Assembly (NCBI GenBank): GCA_037721215.1
Contig: JBBJNV010000021.1
Location: forward strand, 1 to 64,000
Direction: 5' to 3'
Length of the DNA stretch: 64,000 nucleotides
From: Gemmatimonadaceae bacterium
Lineage (GTDB): Bacteria > Gemmatimonadota > Gemmatimonadetes > Gemmatimonadales > Gemmatimonadaceae
The notes beneath the pieces were generated by a model. That model did not search any database, had not been told where the DNA came from, and saw only the letters and a program-made list of their open reading frames with translations. Each line of letters begins with the position of its first letter. Positions within the stretch are counted from its first letter, which is position 1. The position numbers were made by a program, and so were the translations under genes. Positions 48,266 to 55,452 of this stretch are shown here, piece by piece.

Positions 48266-49295
48266 TCTACTAACAGTCCCGGAACGCAGAAAAGAAGCGA
48301 TCGAGCGTCTCGCGCGGGAGTTCCGCGCGGGGCGCTCTGTTGCAATCTCCACCCACATCAACGCCGACGGCGACGGCTGCGGGTCGGAAGCGGCACTGGC
48401 GCGAATTCTCACGTCGCTGGGAATGACCGTGCAGATCGTCAATCCAACGCCTTGGCCGGAGACTTTTGATTTTCTTCTCGGGGTCGAGGTGGTCGACGCA
48501 TCGTCTCAGGGCGCGGGAGCGCTGAGCAAGGCGGATCTCCTCGTCGTGCTCGACATCAGTGACGTAAAGCGGCTTGGTGTTCTCGCGGACACCGTGAGAT
48601 CACTCAGAATTCCCAAAGTCGTCATCGACCATCACATCCCGAGTGACGAACCGCCGAGCGATAACATGCTCGCCGACACTACAGCGTGTGCGACGGGCGA
48701 ACTGATTTACGACGTGGCCGTCACGCTCGGCGTCGAGATAACTCCGCAGATCGCTCTTGCACTCTACGTGGCGATGCTGACTGATACCGGCGGTTTCAGA
48801 TTCAGCAATACCAGCGCGCGGTGTCTGTCGGTAGCTGGCCAGCTGCTGGCCGCTGGGGTGGAGCCGGAGGAGATGTACAGGCGCCTGTACGCATCACATC
48901 CAGTTGGTCGCCTGCATCTGTTGCGTGATGCATTGGCAACGCTGGAAGTGGATCCGGCCTACGGAATTTCGTGGATCTCGGTTGCGGCTGGTGCCGCTGA
49001 AGAGTATGGGCTGAAGTCGGAGGACCTCGAGGGTATCGCCGAGCATCCGCGCTCTGTGGGAGGAACGCGGATGGCTGTTTTCTTTCGTGATCTCGGGCAT
49101 GGGAAGATCAAGGTATCGTTCCGGAGCACTGGTGCGGTGGACGTCAATGCATTTGCGCGGCAGTTTGGAGGAGGGGGGCATGCGAAGGCTTCAGGGGCGT
49201 TGATTCCCGGAACGCTCGAGGAAGTGCGCTACAAAGTGATTGCCGCCGCGCGTGAATTCGTAGGGGCGCAGGAGGCCGTTACGACAGTTCGATAA
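48258..49295 (+). CDS. nrnA: NanoRNase/pAp phosphatase-like DHH phosphoesterase
   Basis: About 345 residues. DHH-family metal motifs: STHINADGDGCGSEAAL (DxD), VVLDISD, VIDHH (DHH) and LTDTGGFRFSN. The DHHA1 domain ends with GHGKIKVSFRS and FGGGGHAKASG. It hydrolyses very short RNAs and/or pAp in the cytoplasm. I prefer the GTG at 48258, which overlaps the permease stop and has GGAAG upstream; ATG at 48219 is possible. A diverged, broken second copy of its last 240 bases lies at 54100-54341. Confidence 0.92.
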   Translation: MVDLLTVPERRKEAIERLAREFRAGRSVAISTHINADGDGCGSEAALARILTSLGMTVQIVNPTPWPETFDFLLGVEVVDASSQGAGALSKADLLVVLDISDVKRLGVLADTVRSLRIPKVVIDHHIPSDEPPSDNMLADTTACATGELIYDVAVTLGVEITPQIALALYVAMLTDTGGFRFSNTSARCLSVAGQLLAAGVEPEEMYRRLYASHPVGRLHLLRDALATLEVDPAYGISWISVAAGAAEEYGLKSEDLEGIAEHPRSVGGTRMAVFFRDLGHGKIKVSFRSTGAVDVNAFARQFGGGGHAKASGALIPGTLEEVRYKVIAAAREFVGAQEAVTTVR

Positions 49296-49446
49296 TATCG
49301 AGTGCGTCAGGGGTTTTTCGCTTTCATGGATAGCGCTTCGACTGATCGCTCGGGTCTCGCACTGCGCATCCATGCGGAACGCATTTCGGCCGAGACTTTC
49401 CGAGGCAGCTGACGCACAACCCCAGATGTCGGAGAATCGCGGCCCT

Positions 49447-49533
49447 TCAGTATTCCACTTTGGCCACATCAGTTCCGGCGAAATCGTTGCCCGTGAAGAG
49501 CAGCGGTTCACCAAGCGCGCGAGCGATGACCAT
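49447..49533 (-). pseudogene. VapC toxin with internal deletion
   Basis: A 28-residue frame follows the vapB stop by two bases on the same strand. It begins MVI, as VapC toxins do, and continues directly into ARALGEPLLFTGNDFAGTDV, the C-terminal end of a VapC PIN domain. About 100 residues with the acidic active site are missing in between, so the toxin is dead. The join is in frame and shows no extra bases. Confidence 0.75.
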
Positions 49534-49535
49534 CT

Positions 49536-49790
49536 TCAGGCGGGCATTCCGAACTCATCGTAACCGATGATTTCATCGGCGCTTCGCAGGTCCCGATCGG
49601 GTAGGGACGCCACGAGTTGCTGGATTTGCCGGACATCTTGAGTCAATCTCGTGGCGTCGGAGCGGGGTTTGACCATCTCCAGGCGAAGCTTGATCGCGTT
49701 GGTGGCCGCCCTGGTCACGCTCTCTCCCGTTGCGCGCGCCAGTTCATGGGCGAGCCGGTCAGTTTCAGTGTTCTTGATGCTAGGAGCCAT
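49536..49790 (-). CDS. vapB: VapB-type antitoxin
   Basis: 84 residues. APSIKNTETDRLAHELARATGESVTRAATNAIKLRLE is the Rv0623/PSK-type VapB ribbon-helix-helix-like N-terminus, and the end DRDLRSADEIIGYDEFGMPA is the typical toxin-binding tail. It would bind VapC and its own promoter, but the cognate toxin is gutted. The ATG at 49790 follows a GCGAGG-like site; the frame is open to 49841. It sits at the left edge of the nrnA-bracketed cassette. Confidence 0.85.
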   Translation of the reverse strand: MAPSIKNTETDRLAHELARATGESVTRAATNAIKLRLEMVKPRSDATRLTQDVRQIQQLVASLPDRDLRSADEIIGYDEFGMPA

Positions 49791-49804
49791 CTCCGCCTCG
49801 CTAG

Positions 49805-49826
49805 ATAAGTGGTAAACTAACCACCT
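49805..49826 (-). promoter_or_regulatory. Candidate vapB promoter/operator
   Basis: An inverted repeat (GTGGT, six-base gap, ACCAC, 49809-49824) lies about 20 bases before the vapB start and overlaps an AT-richer stretch that could be a -10 (TTATCT on the minus strand). VapB proteins repress their own operons by binding such repeats. This is inference from position and symmetry. Confidence 0.35.
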
Positions 49827-50019
49827 TCTACCTCGTATCACGACCGTTCAGCTGACTCGGCCATCCGGCATGGGTACTTCGCATTCACGCCGAGCGCGTT
49901 TCAAAAACGAGACGTTGCCGGCCAGATGACGGCAAGCACCGCGAATACTTCTCCTTCGGTTGAGCCGATTTCCCTCCCGTTTCCGCGTTCCATGCATACG
50001 CCGAAACGGGAGCACGAAA

Positions 50020-51063
50020 ATGAACATTGATATTCTCGACTGCACGCTTCGCGACGGAGGATACCAGAACGCGTGGAATTTTTCCGGACCACTGGTAACT
50101 CGATACCTTCGCGCACTCGACAAGACAGGGTGCCGGTACGCCGAGATGGGATATCGTGCATGCGCCACTGACAGTCTTGCCGGCCGTTATCGATACTCTC
50201 CTGACCATCTGCTGCGCAGCCATAGCGCGGGTCTGCGCCTCAAAGTGGCGGTGATGATCGACGGAAAGACGATGTGCAACGCCTCGGGAATGCCCGATCT
50301 GGCCCGCCTCGAGACGCTATTCTGCCGGCGGGATCACAGCCCCGTCCACATGGTCCGCATCGCGGCGACTGTGGAGATGGCCGGGCCCGTGTCGACGATA
50401 TGCGGGTGGCTGAAGGACCGTGGTTACGTCGTGGCGATCAATCTCATGCAGGCCAGCATGCTCGAGCCACAGTCTATCCGACAGGCGGCCGCGACACTCG
50501 ATCGGTCCGGCGCAGACTTCGTGTATCTCGCCGATTCTTTCGGCGGCCTCACGCCTGATGCCACGATCACGAAGATCGCCACTCTTGCATCCTCATTTCG
50601 GGGACGCGTAGGCTTTCACGCCCACGACAACATGGGCCTCGCTTTCGCGAACACTCTTGCGGCAATGGGCGCCGGAGCTACGATCGTCGACTCGTCGGTG
50701 CTCGGCATGGGCAGGGGAGCGGGGAATCTTCGGACAGAGCAACTGCTCGCGTATCTCGAGAAGACGGGTCGCTCCGATATCGCCGCTGCCCCGCTGTTTG
50801 AGCTACTGGCGACGGATTTCGCCGCGCTGCACTCGCAATGTGAGTGGGGCCCGTCGCTGCCGTACCTGGTGACGGGCATCCACGACATTCATCCGACTTA
50901 CGCGCAAACGCTGCTTCGCGATCCACGAGCAGGAGCGGTGGATTCGGTCCGAACCCTGGAATCGCTGAGCCACAATCCCGATCGGACGACGTTCAACGCC
51001 GCGACACTCGAGGCGGCGACGAATCACCGAAGCGCCGCAGGCCGCCGCGTTGGATCCGCGTGA
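50020..51063 (+). CDS. DRE-TIM metallolyase-type aldolase (HMGL-like)
   Basis: 347 residues. DILDCTLRDGGYQNAW carries the DxTLRDG metal/catalytic motif, and RVGFHAHDNMGLAFANTLAAMGAGA carries the HxHxD-like metal ligands. VDSSVLGMGRGAGNLRTEQLLAYL follows the 4-hydroxy-2-oxovalerate aldolase pattern. It would join or split a 2-oxo acid and an aldehyde, using a divalent metal. Being first in an operon with a KdsB-like gene, a role in making a 2-keto sugar acid is plausible. Homocitrate- or isopropylmalate-type synthase activity is unlikely because their long regulatory domain is absent. ATG at 50020 chosen over upstream open frame. Confidence 0.88.
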   Translation: MNIDILDCTLRDGGYQNAWNFSGPLVTRYLRALDKTGCRYAEMGYRACATDSLAGRYRYSPDHLLRSHSAGLRLKVAVMIDGKTMCNASGMPDLARLETLFCRRDHSPVHMVRIAATVEMAGPVSTICGWLKDRGYVVAINLMQASMLEPQSIRQAAATLDRSGADFVYLADSFGGLTPDATITKIATLASSFRGRVGFHAHDNMGLAFANTLAAMGAGATIVDSSVLGMGRGAGNLRTEQLLAYLEKTGRSDIAAAPLFELLATDFAALHSQCEWGPSLPYLVTGIHDIHPTYAQTLLRDPRAGAVDSVRTLESLSHNPDRTTFNAATLEAATNHRSAAGRRVGSA

Positions 51064-51842
51064 CCGCCGTGGCTGAGCTGCTCGATGACGTGAAGGGCGT
51101 GATGGTGGTCATCCCGGCGCGGTACGGTTCTTCGCGCTTTCCGGGTAAACCGCTGGTCCCGATCTGTGGCATGCCGCTCGTGCTCCGCGTACATGAGCGC
51201 GTGGCGCGCGCGGTTCCCAGCGGGCAAATCATCGTCGCCACTGATGACGATCGAATAAGACGCGTTTGCGAAGCGGCTGGCGTGCGGGTCGTCATGACCT
51301 TCTCCGGATGTGTCACCGGTACCGACCGTGTATGGGAGGCGGTGCGCGACCTCCCTCGCGAAGCCGAATGCGAACTCATTGTCAACGTTCAGGGAGATGA
51401 ACCGTTGGTCGCGGCCGACGACATCATCGCTGTCATTCGGGCAAAGCGCAGGCATCCGGACAAGGTTATCAACGCGATGTGTTCGATCGGGTTGCCTGCT
51501 GAAATCGAGAGTGAGAATGTCCCAAAGGTCGTTGCGACAGATGACGGCCGTCTTGTCTACATGTCGAGGTCGCCTGTCCCGTTCGTAAAGCGCGCCGGGT
51601 CGGAGCAGCGTTTCCGTCGACAGGTCTGCATCTATGCTTTCTCGCGAGTCGAGCTCCAGGCTTTCGCTGCGTTTGGCCGCCAGTCCTGGCTCGAACTGCC
51701 TGAGGACATTGAGATCCTGAGGTTTCTCGACATGGGCATCGGCGTGCAGATGGTCGATGTGGCCGGCGCGTCGGTGGCCGTGGACGTGCCGTCGGATGTC
51801 GCGCGCGTTGAAGCGATAATGGCGCTCGAGGCCCGCCGATGA
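51060..51842 (+). CDS. CMP-Kdo synthetase-like cytidylyltransferase
   Basis: 260 residues from a GTG overlapping the aldolase stop. VMVVIPARYGSSRFPGKPLVPICGMP is the nucleotide-binding start of KdsB, with VATDDDRIRRVCEAAGV, SGCVTGTDRV-like SGT(D/E)R, and LIVNVQGDEPLV. The C-terminal ELPEDIEILRFLDMGI matches the KdsB EHIEMLEQLR region loosely. It would activate Kdo or another ulosonic acid with CTP. The divergence from classical KdsB and the neighbouring aldolase favour an uncommon substrate; ordinary Kdo remains possible. Confidence 0.85.
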   Translation: MTAVAELLDDVKGVMVVIPARYGSSRFPGKPLVPICGMPLVLRVHERVARAVPSGQIIVATDDDRIRRVCEAAGVRVVMTFSGCVTGTDRVWEAVRDLPREAECELIVNVQGDEPLVAADDIIAVIRAKRRHPDKVINAMCSIGLPAEIESENVPKVVATDDGRLVYMSRSPVPFVKRAGSEQRFRRQVCIYAFSRVELQAFAAFGRQSWLELPEDIEILRFLDMGIGVQMVDVAGASVAVDVPSDVARVEAIMALEARR

Positions 51843-53122
51843 ACGCTGCTCCTCCCAGCTCGCTTCGGCGTGGCATCAGGACGCAGATCCGAAACGACAG
51901 CTCGCCGATGGTCTCGGAGATCGTGAAGTATGTGCTGGCGGAACGTCGCGCGGTGAGGTGGCTCGACGCCGGCCTGCGATCAACCGCCGCAACTCCACTG
52001 CCGGACTACTTCGCGGTTGCGAATGGCATGAGGTGCTTTGCCAGCATGCGGCCGGTGGGAACCGCCGGTGGCGTTCTGACCTGCGCAAGACGGGAGAATG
52101 AACTCCGCGCCGTAAAGGATCTGCGTGAATCGCTGGGCGATCTGCCATGGACCGACATCGAGTTCGGTTACAGGGGCGCACTCGTCCCGCTCGGCTCGAT
52201 GACGAAAGGCATCCGCCACCTCACCCGGGCAGCACGACTCGCCAAAGGGCTTCGCCGCAGGCACGACATGTTCCACGTTCTTCGTGCGCTCGAGCTGGTG
52301 TTCTACTACGACCGGATTGGACAGATACTCGATCGTGGTGGCTACCGCGTCGCCGTCATGTCGTCGTACTCGAACCCCTGGGGAATCGCAATGAACCTCG
52401 CAGCGAGGCGCCGCGGCATCCCGGTAGTTCACGTCATGCACGGCGAGCCGGTGTGGCCGCTTCCACGGCTCGACTACGATCTGGCGATCGTAAACAACCA
52501 GGCGTCGTACGAGCTGCTGTGCCGGGCGGGCTGCAGAATCGACCGGGTAATCGTCAGGAGTGCTGGTGCGCGCTACCGGCCGTTGCCTCTCGCATTGCCG
52601 CAGCGAAATATGACAGTGGGGCTGTTTCTTTCGAAGCAGCCTCGCAAGGAATGCGTGATCGCCTGGATACGCGGCCTGCTCTGCACCGAGGGGGTCGAAT
52701 CCATCCGGCTCAGACCGCATCCCGCGAACCTGTGGACGGGCATCGACGCTGCCATGAGAGAATTCCCCCGCGATCGTGTCAACCTCTCCAGCGCTTCGGC
52801 AGACGATGACCTTCGGCGATGCGACCTGGTGATTGCCGGGAATTCGTCGGTGCACATTGATACGCTGACCGCGGGTGTTCACTCGGTGTACTCCAGAGAC
52901 CTTGATCATTCCGCCGGAGGTCTTTCGCTTCTCGCCGAGGGTCTCGTCTTCGAGGCTGACGTTGCCGGCTCGATGCGTGCCGACGACGTGCTCCGATTTT
53001 ACGGAGCACCAGAGTGGATTTGTGAATTTCGCCGGCATGTAAATCTGGATAGCGACGACGCCCACGCAGGAAACGAGATGCGATCGGCCTTCAACCAGTT
53101 TTTGTCGGCCGTTGCGGCGTGA
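51839..53122 (+). CDS. GT-B-like surface-polysaccharide transferase
   Basis: 427 residues. A poorly conserved N-terminal half contains VAVMSSYSNPWGIAMNLAARRRGIPVVHVMHG, and the C-terminal half has VGLFLSKQPRKE, IRLRPHPANLW and CDLVIAGNSSVHIDTLTAG. This resembles capsule/CDP-glycerol transferases and sialyl- or Kdo-transferase-like proteins that share the RxHP and GNSS motifs. No membrane segment. Probably transfers the CMP-activated sugar made by the preceding genes, but donor and acceptor are unproven. Starts in the KdsB-like stop (ATGA). Confidence 0.7.
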   Translation: MNAAPPSSLRRGIRTQIRNDSSPMVSEIVKYVLAERRAVRWLDAGLRSTAATPLPDYFAVANGMRCFASMRPVGTAGGVLTCARRENELRAVKDLRESLGDLPWTDIEFGYRGALVPLGSMTKGIRHLTRAARLAKGLRRRHDMFHVLRALELVFYYDRIGQILDRGGYRVAVMSSYSNPWGIAMNLAARRRGIPVVHVMHGEPVWPLPRLDYDLAIVNNQASYELLCRAGCRIDRVIVRSAGARYRPLPLALPQRNMTVGLFLSKQPRKECVIAWIRGLLCTEGVESIRLRPHPANLWTGIDAAMREFPRDRVNLSSASADDDLRRCDLVIAGNSSVHIDTLTAGVHSVYSRDLDHSAGGLSLLAEGLVFEADVAGSMRADDVLRFYGAPEWICEFRRHVNLDSDDAHAGNEMRSAFNQFLSAVAA

Positions 53123-54207
53123 CCGGGCGCAGATGGTTCATAGTAAAGCTCGGAATTGCCGGGGGACTTTTCGGCATGCTTGCCATCAATGGACGGCTGT
53201 CGCTCGAAACCGCATATCGGGTGCTGTCCGATCCAGTGACATGCGCCTCCCTGATCGGCTTGCAGATACTCATTCTGTTGGTCGGTGTGTATCGCTGGCG
53301 GTTGATACTCGCAGCGCTCGGACACCAGCATTCCTACGGCAGTCTGCTCGCATGGAACTGGATTGGGCAGTTCTTTGGCACGGTTGCTCCCTCCGCCGTG
53401 GCAACGGATGCAACGCGCTTCGCATACCTCCGCCGCGACGGTTGCCCGGCCGGTGTCGCGGCGAAATCGCTTGTGGTCGACCGACTGTGCGGGGTTGCCG
53501 GTTCGTTGCTGGTCGCGGTGGTTCTCGGCGTCCGCATGATTCCCGTCGTCTTCGACGCTCCAATGAGATCGGCTTTGATCTGGGCGGCGCTGAGCTTGCT
53601 GGGAGCCGGCCTGCTTCTCTGGCGGCTCCGGCACCATCGCTTTGCACAGGCCGCGGCCGATCGGGTCTGGTCCGGATTCAGCGCAGCCAGGTCAATGAAG
53701 TGGGTGGCGGCGACCAGCGTCGCGATTACGGCGGTAGCTCTAATCCTGAAGGTTGTTACTATATGGCTGATTGGGCATGCATTGGTGCCCGATGCCCAGC
53801 GACTTTCGCGGATCTTTGAAGTGGCGCCGATTGGATTTCTCGCCGAGTCGCTGCCGTTCACGCCGGGTGGCTTTGGAACGGCTCATCTCGCGTTCGAGTA
53901 TCTGTTTGCCGCCGCGGGCATTGCGGGCGGAGCCGGGTATTTCAACGTGTATTTCATCGTGAGGCTTCTGACGAGCCTGTTTGGCGGAGTCCTCTGGCTG
54001 GCGCTTGACGGGGGGCGGCCACGCAATAATGTCATGATGCAGCGCCAGGCGGAGGGGACAGGTGGCGGATGTTCCGATGTATCACGACGGGTTCGCGGGA
54101 GTTTCAGGACGCGCATGGCTGTGTTCTTCCGGGATCTGGGCCATGGCAAGATTAAGGTGTCGTTCAGGAGTACGGGTGCAGTGGATGTGAACGCATTCGC
54201 GCGGTAG
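53119..54207 (+). CDS. UPF0104/LPG-synthase-TM-type membrane protein with foreign C-terminus
   Basis: 362 residues from a GTG overlapping the previous stop. Seven or so membrane segments. Motifs WNWIGQFFGTVAPSAVATDATRFAYLRRDG, AKSLVVDRLCGVAGS and AESLPFTPGGFGTAHLAFEYLF mark the lysylphosphatidylglycerol-synthase transmembrane (UPF0104) family, often in polysaccharide loci and possibly lipid-linked sugar translocators. After LALDGGRPRNN the frame runs into an nrnA fragment, adding RMAVFFRDLGHGKIK and so on (about 35 residues) up to a stop. The native end of the protein has thus been replaced. Confidence 0.85.
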   Translation: MTGRRWFIVKLGIAGGLFGMLAINGRLSLETAYRVLSDPVTCASLIGLQILILLVGVYRWRLILAALGHQHSYGSLLAWNWIGQFFGTVAPSAVATDATRFAYLRRDGCPAGVAAKSLVVDRLCGVAGSLLVAVVLGVRMIPVVFDAPMRSALIWAALSLLGAGLLLWRLRHHRFAQAAADRVWSGFSAARSMKWVAATSVAITAVALILKVVTIWLIGHALVPDAQRLSRIFEVAPIGFLAESLPFTPGGFGTAHLAFEYLFAAAGIAGGAGYFNVYFIVRLLTSLFGGVLWLALDGGRPRNNVMMQRQAEGTGGGCSDVSRRVRGSFRTRMAVFFRDLGHGKIKVSFRSTGAVDVNAFAR

Positions 54208-54341
54208 TTCGCCGGGGCGGACACGCCAAGGCGTCTGAAGCTTTCATAACTGGAACGCTAAAGGAAGTGCGTTGTTACAAGGTCATTGCCGCCGTTCGTG
54301 AGTTCGTCGGGGCGTTGAACGTTACGGAGACAGGTCGATGT
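54100..54341 (+). pseudogene. Second, diverged copy of the nrnA 3' end
   Basis: Aligned with 49057-49295, the segment encodes the same 31 residues (RMAVFFRDLGHGKIK to VNAFAR) while about 17 of the 31 codons differ at synonymous positions. Then a CAG-to-TAG stop and a one-base loss destroy the frame, yet nucleotide similarity continues to the end of the gene (GGAACGCT, GTGATTGCCGCC-like, TTCGTCGGGGCG). It is therefore not a recent duplication but a related lineage's nrnA end that decayed recently. With the intact nrnA it brackets 49296-54100 as a direct repeat. Confidence 0.88.
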
Positions 54342-54353
54342 GATCGCTCGCCG

Positions 54354-55043
54354 CTACTCGACCCACATCAAACCGATAACCTTGGCAACTGACCAGGGCT
54401 CCGTCCGCGACTTGCGGGTTACGAAATAGTCGGAGGCCAGAGTGCTGGCGCCGTCCGCGCCCATCGAGCGGGCGCTCACTCTTACGATCCACGTGTTTTC
54501 AGGTCGGAGACCGACTGAGTCCATTCGAATTTGATCGCCTGCGACAGGGCGCCGGGGTACGCTGAGGATAACGCTGTTAAAGCCCCCAGCAGTCGGACAG
54601 CGCGACCGGTCCCGAACGCTCGACGGCGGAGTCAATACTCCTGGGCATTTCATATCTGCCGCAGCATCCGTCTCCTCGATCCGCAGACGCTGGAGCACCT
54701 TGCGTCGCTGTTCGAGCATCTCCGCCGATGTCGGGTACATCGGGTCGGGTTCGCGCACGGCTCCCCCAGGTGCGGGCTGCCAGACGTCGGGAATATACAA
54801 CGCGGTGTCCGCCCGCATCGGCCTCGGATCTACACGCGTCGGCTCCCGTGATGCGGCCCGGGCCGCCGCGCGCACAACCGTCGCAAACATCGCGGTATCG
54901 CCCGCGATATCCGGTTTCGGGTGAGCGGTAGCCGCAGTTACTAGAGGCGTTCGACATGCCGAGGTCAAAGCTGCAGCCAAGTACAGAACTGAAACCGCCA
55001 GTAGGCGTCCGCGCGCCATGATCCGGAGTGTGCATCGGTTCAT
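54354..55043 (-). CDS. Predicted lipoprotein, unknown function
   Basis: About 229 residues with a lipoprotein signal (LLAVSVLYLAAALTSAC). The mature part is polar, with PDVWQPAPGGAVREPDPMYPTSAEMLEQRRKVL in the middle, and a C-terminal region (AGDQIRMDSVGLRPENTWIVRVSARS) that looks beta-rich. The words 'PDPMYP.S..ML' recall TonB C-terminal-like sequences, but the match is too weak to name. ATG at 55043 chosen; 55019 also possible. Confidence 0.7.
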   Translation of the reverse strand: MNRCTLRIMARGRLLAVSVLYLAAALTSACRTPLVTAATAHPKPDIAGDTAMFATVVRAAARAASREPTRVDPRPMRADTALYIPDVWQPAPGGAVREPDPMYPTSAEMLEQRRKVLQRLRIEETDAAADMKCPGVLTPPSSVRDRSRCPTAGGFNSVILSVPRRPVAGDQIRMDSVGLRPENTWIVRVSARSMGADGASTLASDYFVTRKSRTEPWSVAKVIGLMWVE

Positions 55044-55101
55044 CAGACCGCGCCGCCAACCCAACACTGCTTGAAGCCTAAAGTAATTGCGACCGGGGCA
55101 C

Positions 55102-55452
55102 TCACTCCTCGCCAGGCCGGCTGATACTGCGCTCCTCGCTGAACCCCCCAGGATAGCGTTTCCGCAGCTTGTCGACATTCATCTGCGCAATGTCCCCCAG
55201 CCCGATTCCTATTCCCGTCGCGCCGATCGCGCAATACCAGAGAATGTCGCCGATCTCTTTCGCAATCTTGTCGCGCGTTGCGTCGTCGAGCGGGTGCCCG
55301 TGAAACATCACTTTCTTCACGTGATCGGCAATCTCGCCCGATTCACCGGATAGCCCAAGCGCAGCGCTGTTCAAGAGCGAGAGTGACGTCGCCGTGCTTT
55401 CTGCCGACGCGGTTCGAAGCGCAAGGTCCTGATATGTGTCGAAATCCTTCAT
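55102..55452 (-). CDS. MazG-like nucleotide pyrophosphohydrolase
   Basis: 116 residues. LNSAALGLSGESGEIADHVKKVMFHGHPLDDATRDKIAKEIGDILWYCAIGATGIGI has the GExxE and ExxD metal motifs of MazG-type all-alpha NTP pyrophosphatases, followed by NVDKLRKRYPGGF. It probably hydrolyses a nucleoside triphosphate to the monophosphate, as in house-cleaning or pyrimidine-pool control. It starts one base before the stop of the cupredoxin gene ends its reading (adjacent, 0-1 base), making it the last gene of the pyrimidine operon. Confidence 0.88.
   Translation of the reverse strand: MKDFDTYQDLALRTASAESTATSLSLLNSAALGLSGESGEIADHVKKVMFHGHPLDDATRDKIAKEIGDILWYCAIGATGIGIGLGDIAQMNVDKLRKRYPGGFSEERSISRPGEE

Noticed and set aside
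47165-48442. 425-residue open frame opposite the APC permease gene
   Set aside because: It is the antisense shadow of a high-GC, strongly recognisable permease; its translation is His/Arg/Asp-rich and has no family features.
49296-49446. tRNA or att site at the left border of the cassette
   Set aside because: No cloverleaf or tRNA 3'-end sequence was found; only the nrnA-derived direct repeat is visible.
50020-51063. Homocitrate or isopropylmalate synthase annotation for the aldolase
   Set aside because: The protein is too short and lacks the C-terminal regulatory domain; the neighbours point to glycan synthesis.
51980-53065. 361-residue open frame opposite the GT-B-like gene
   Set aside because: Low-complexity composition and antisense to a coupled operon gene; no start context.
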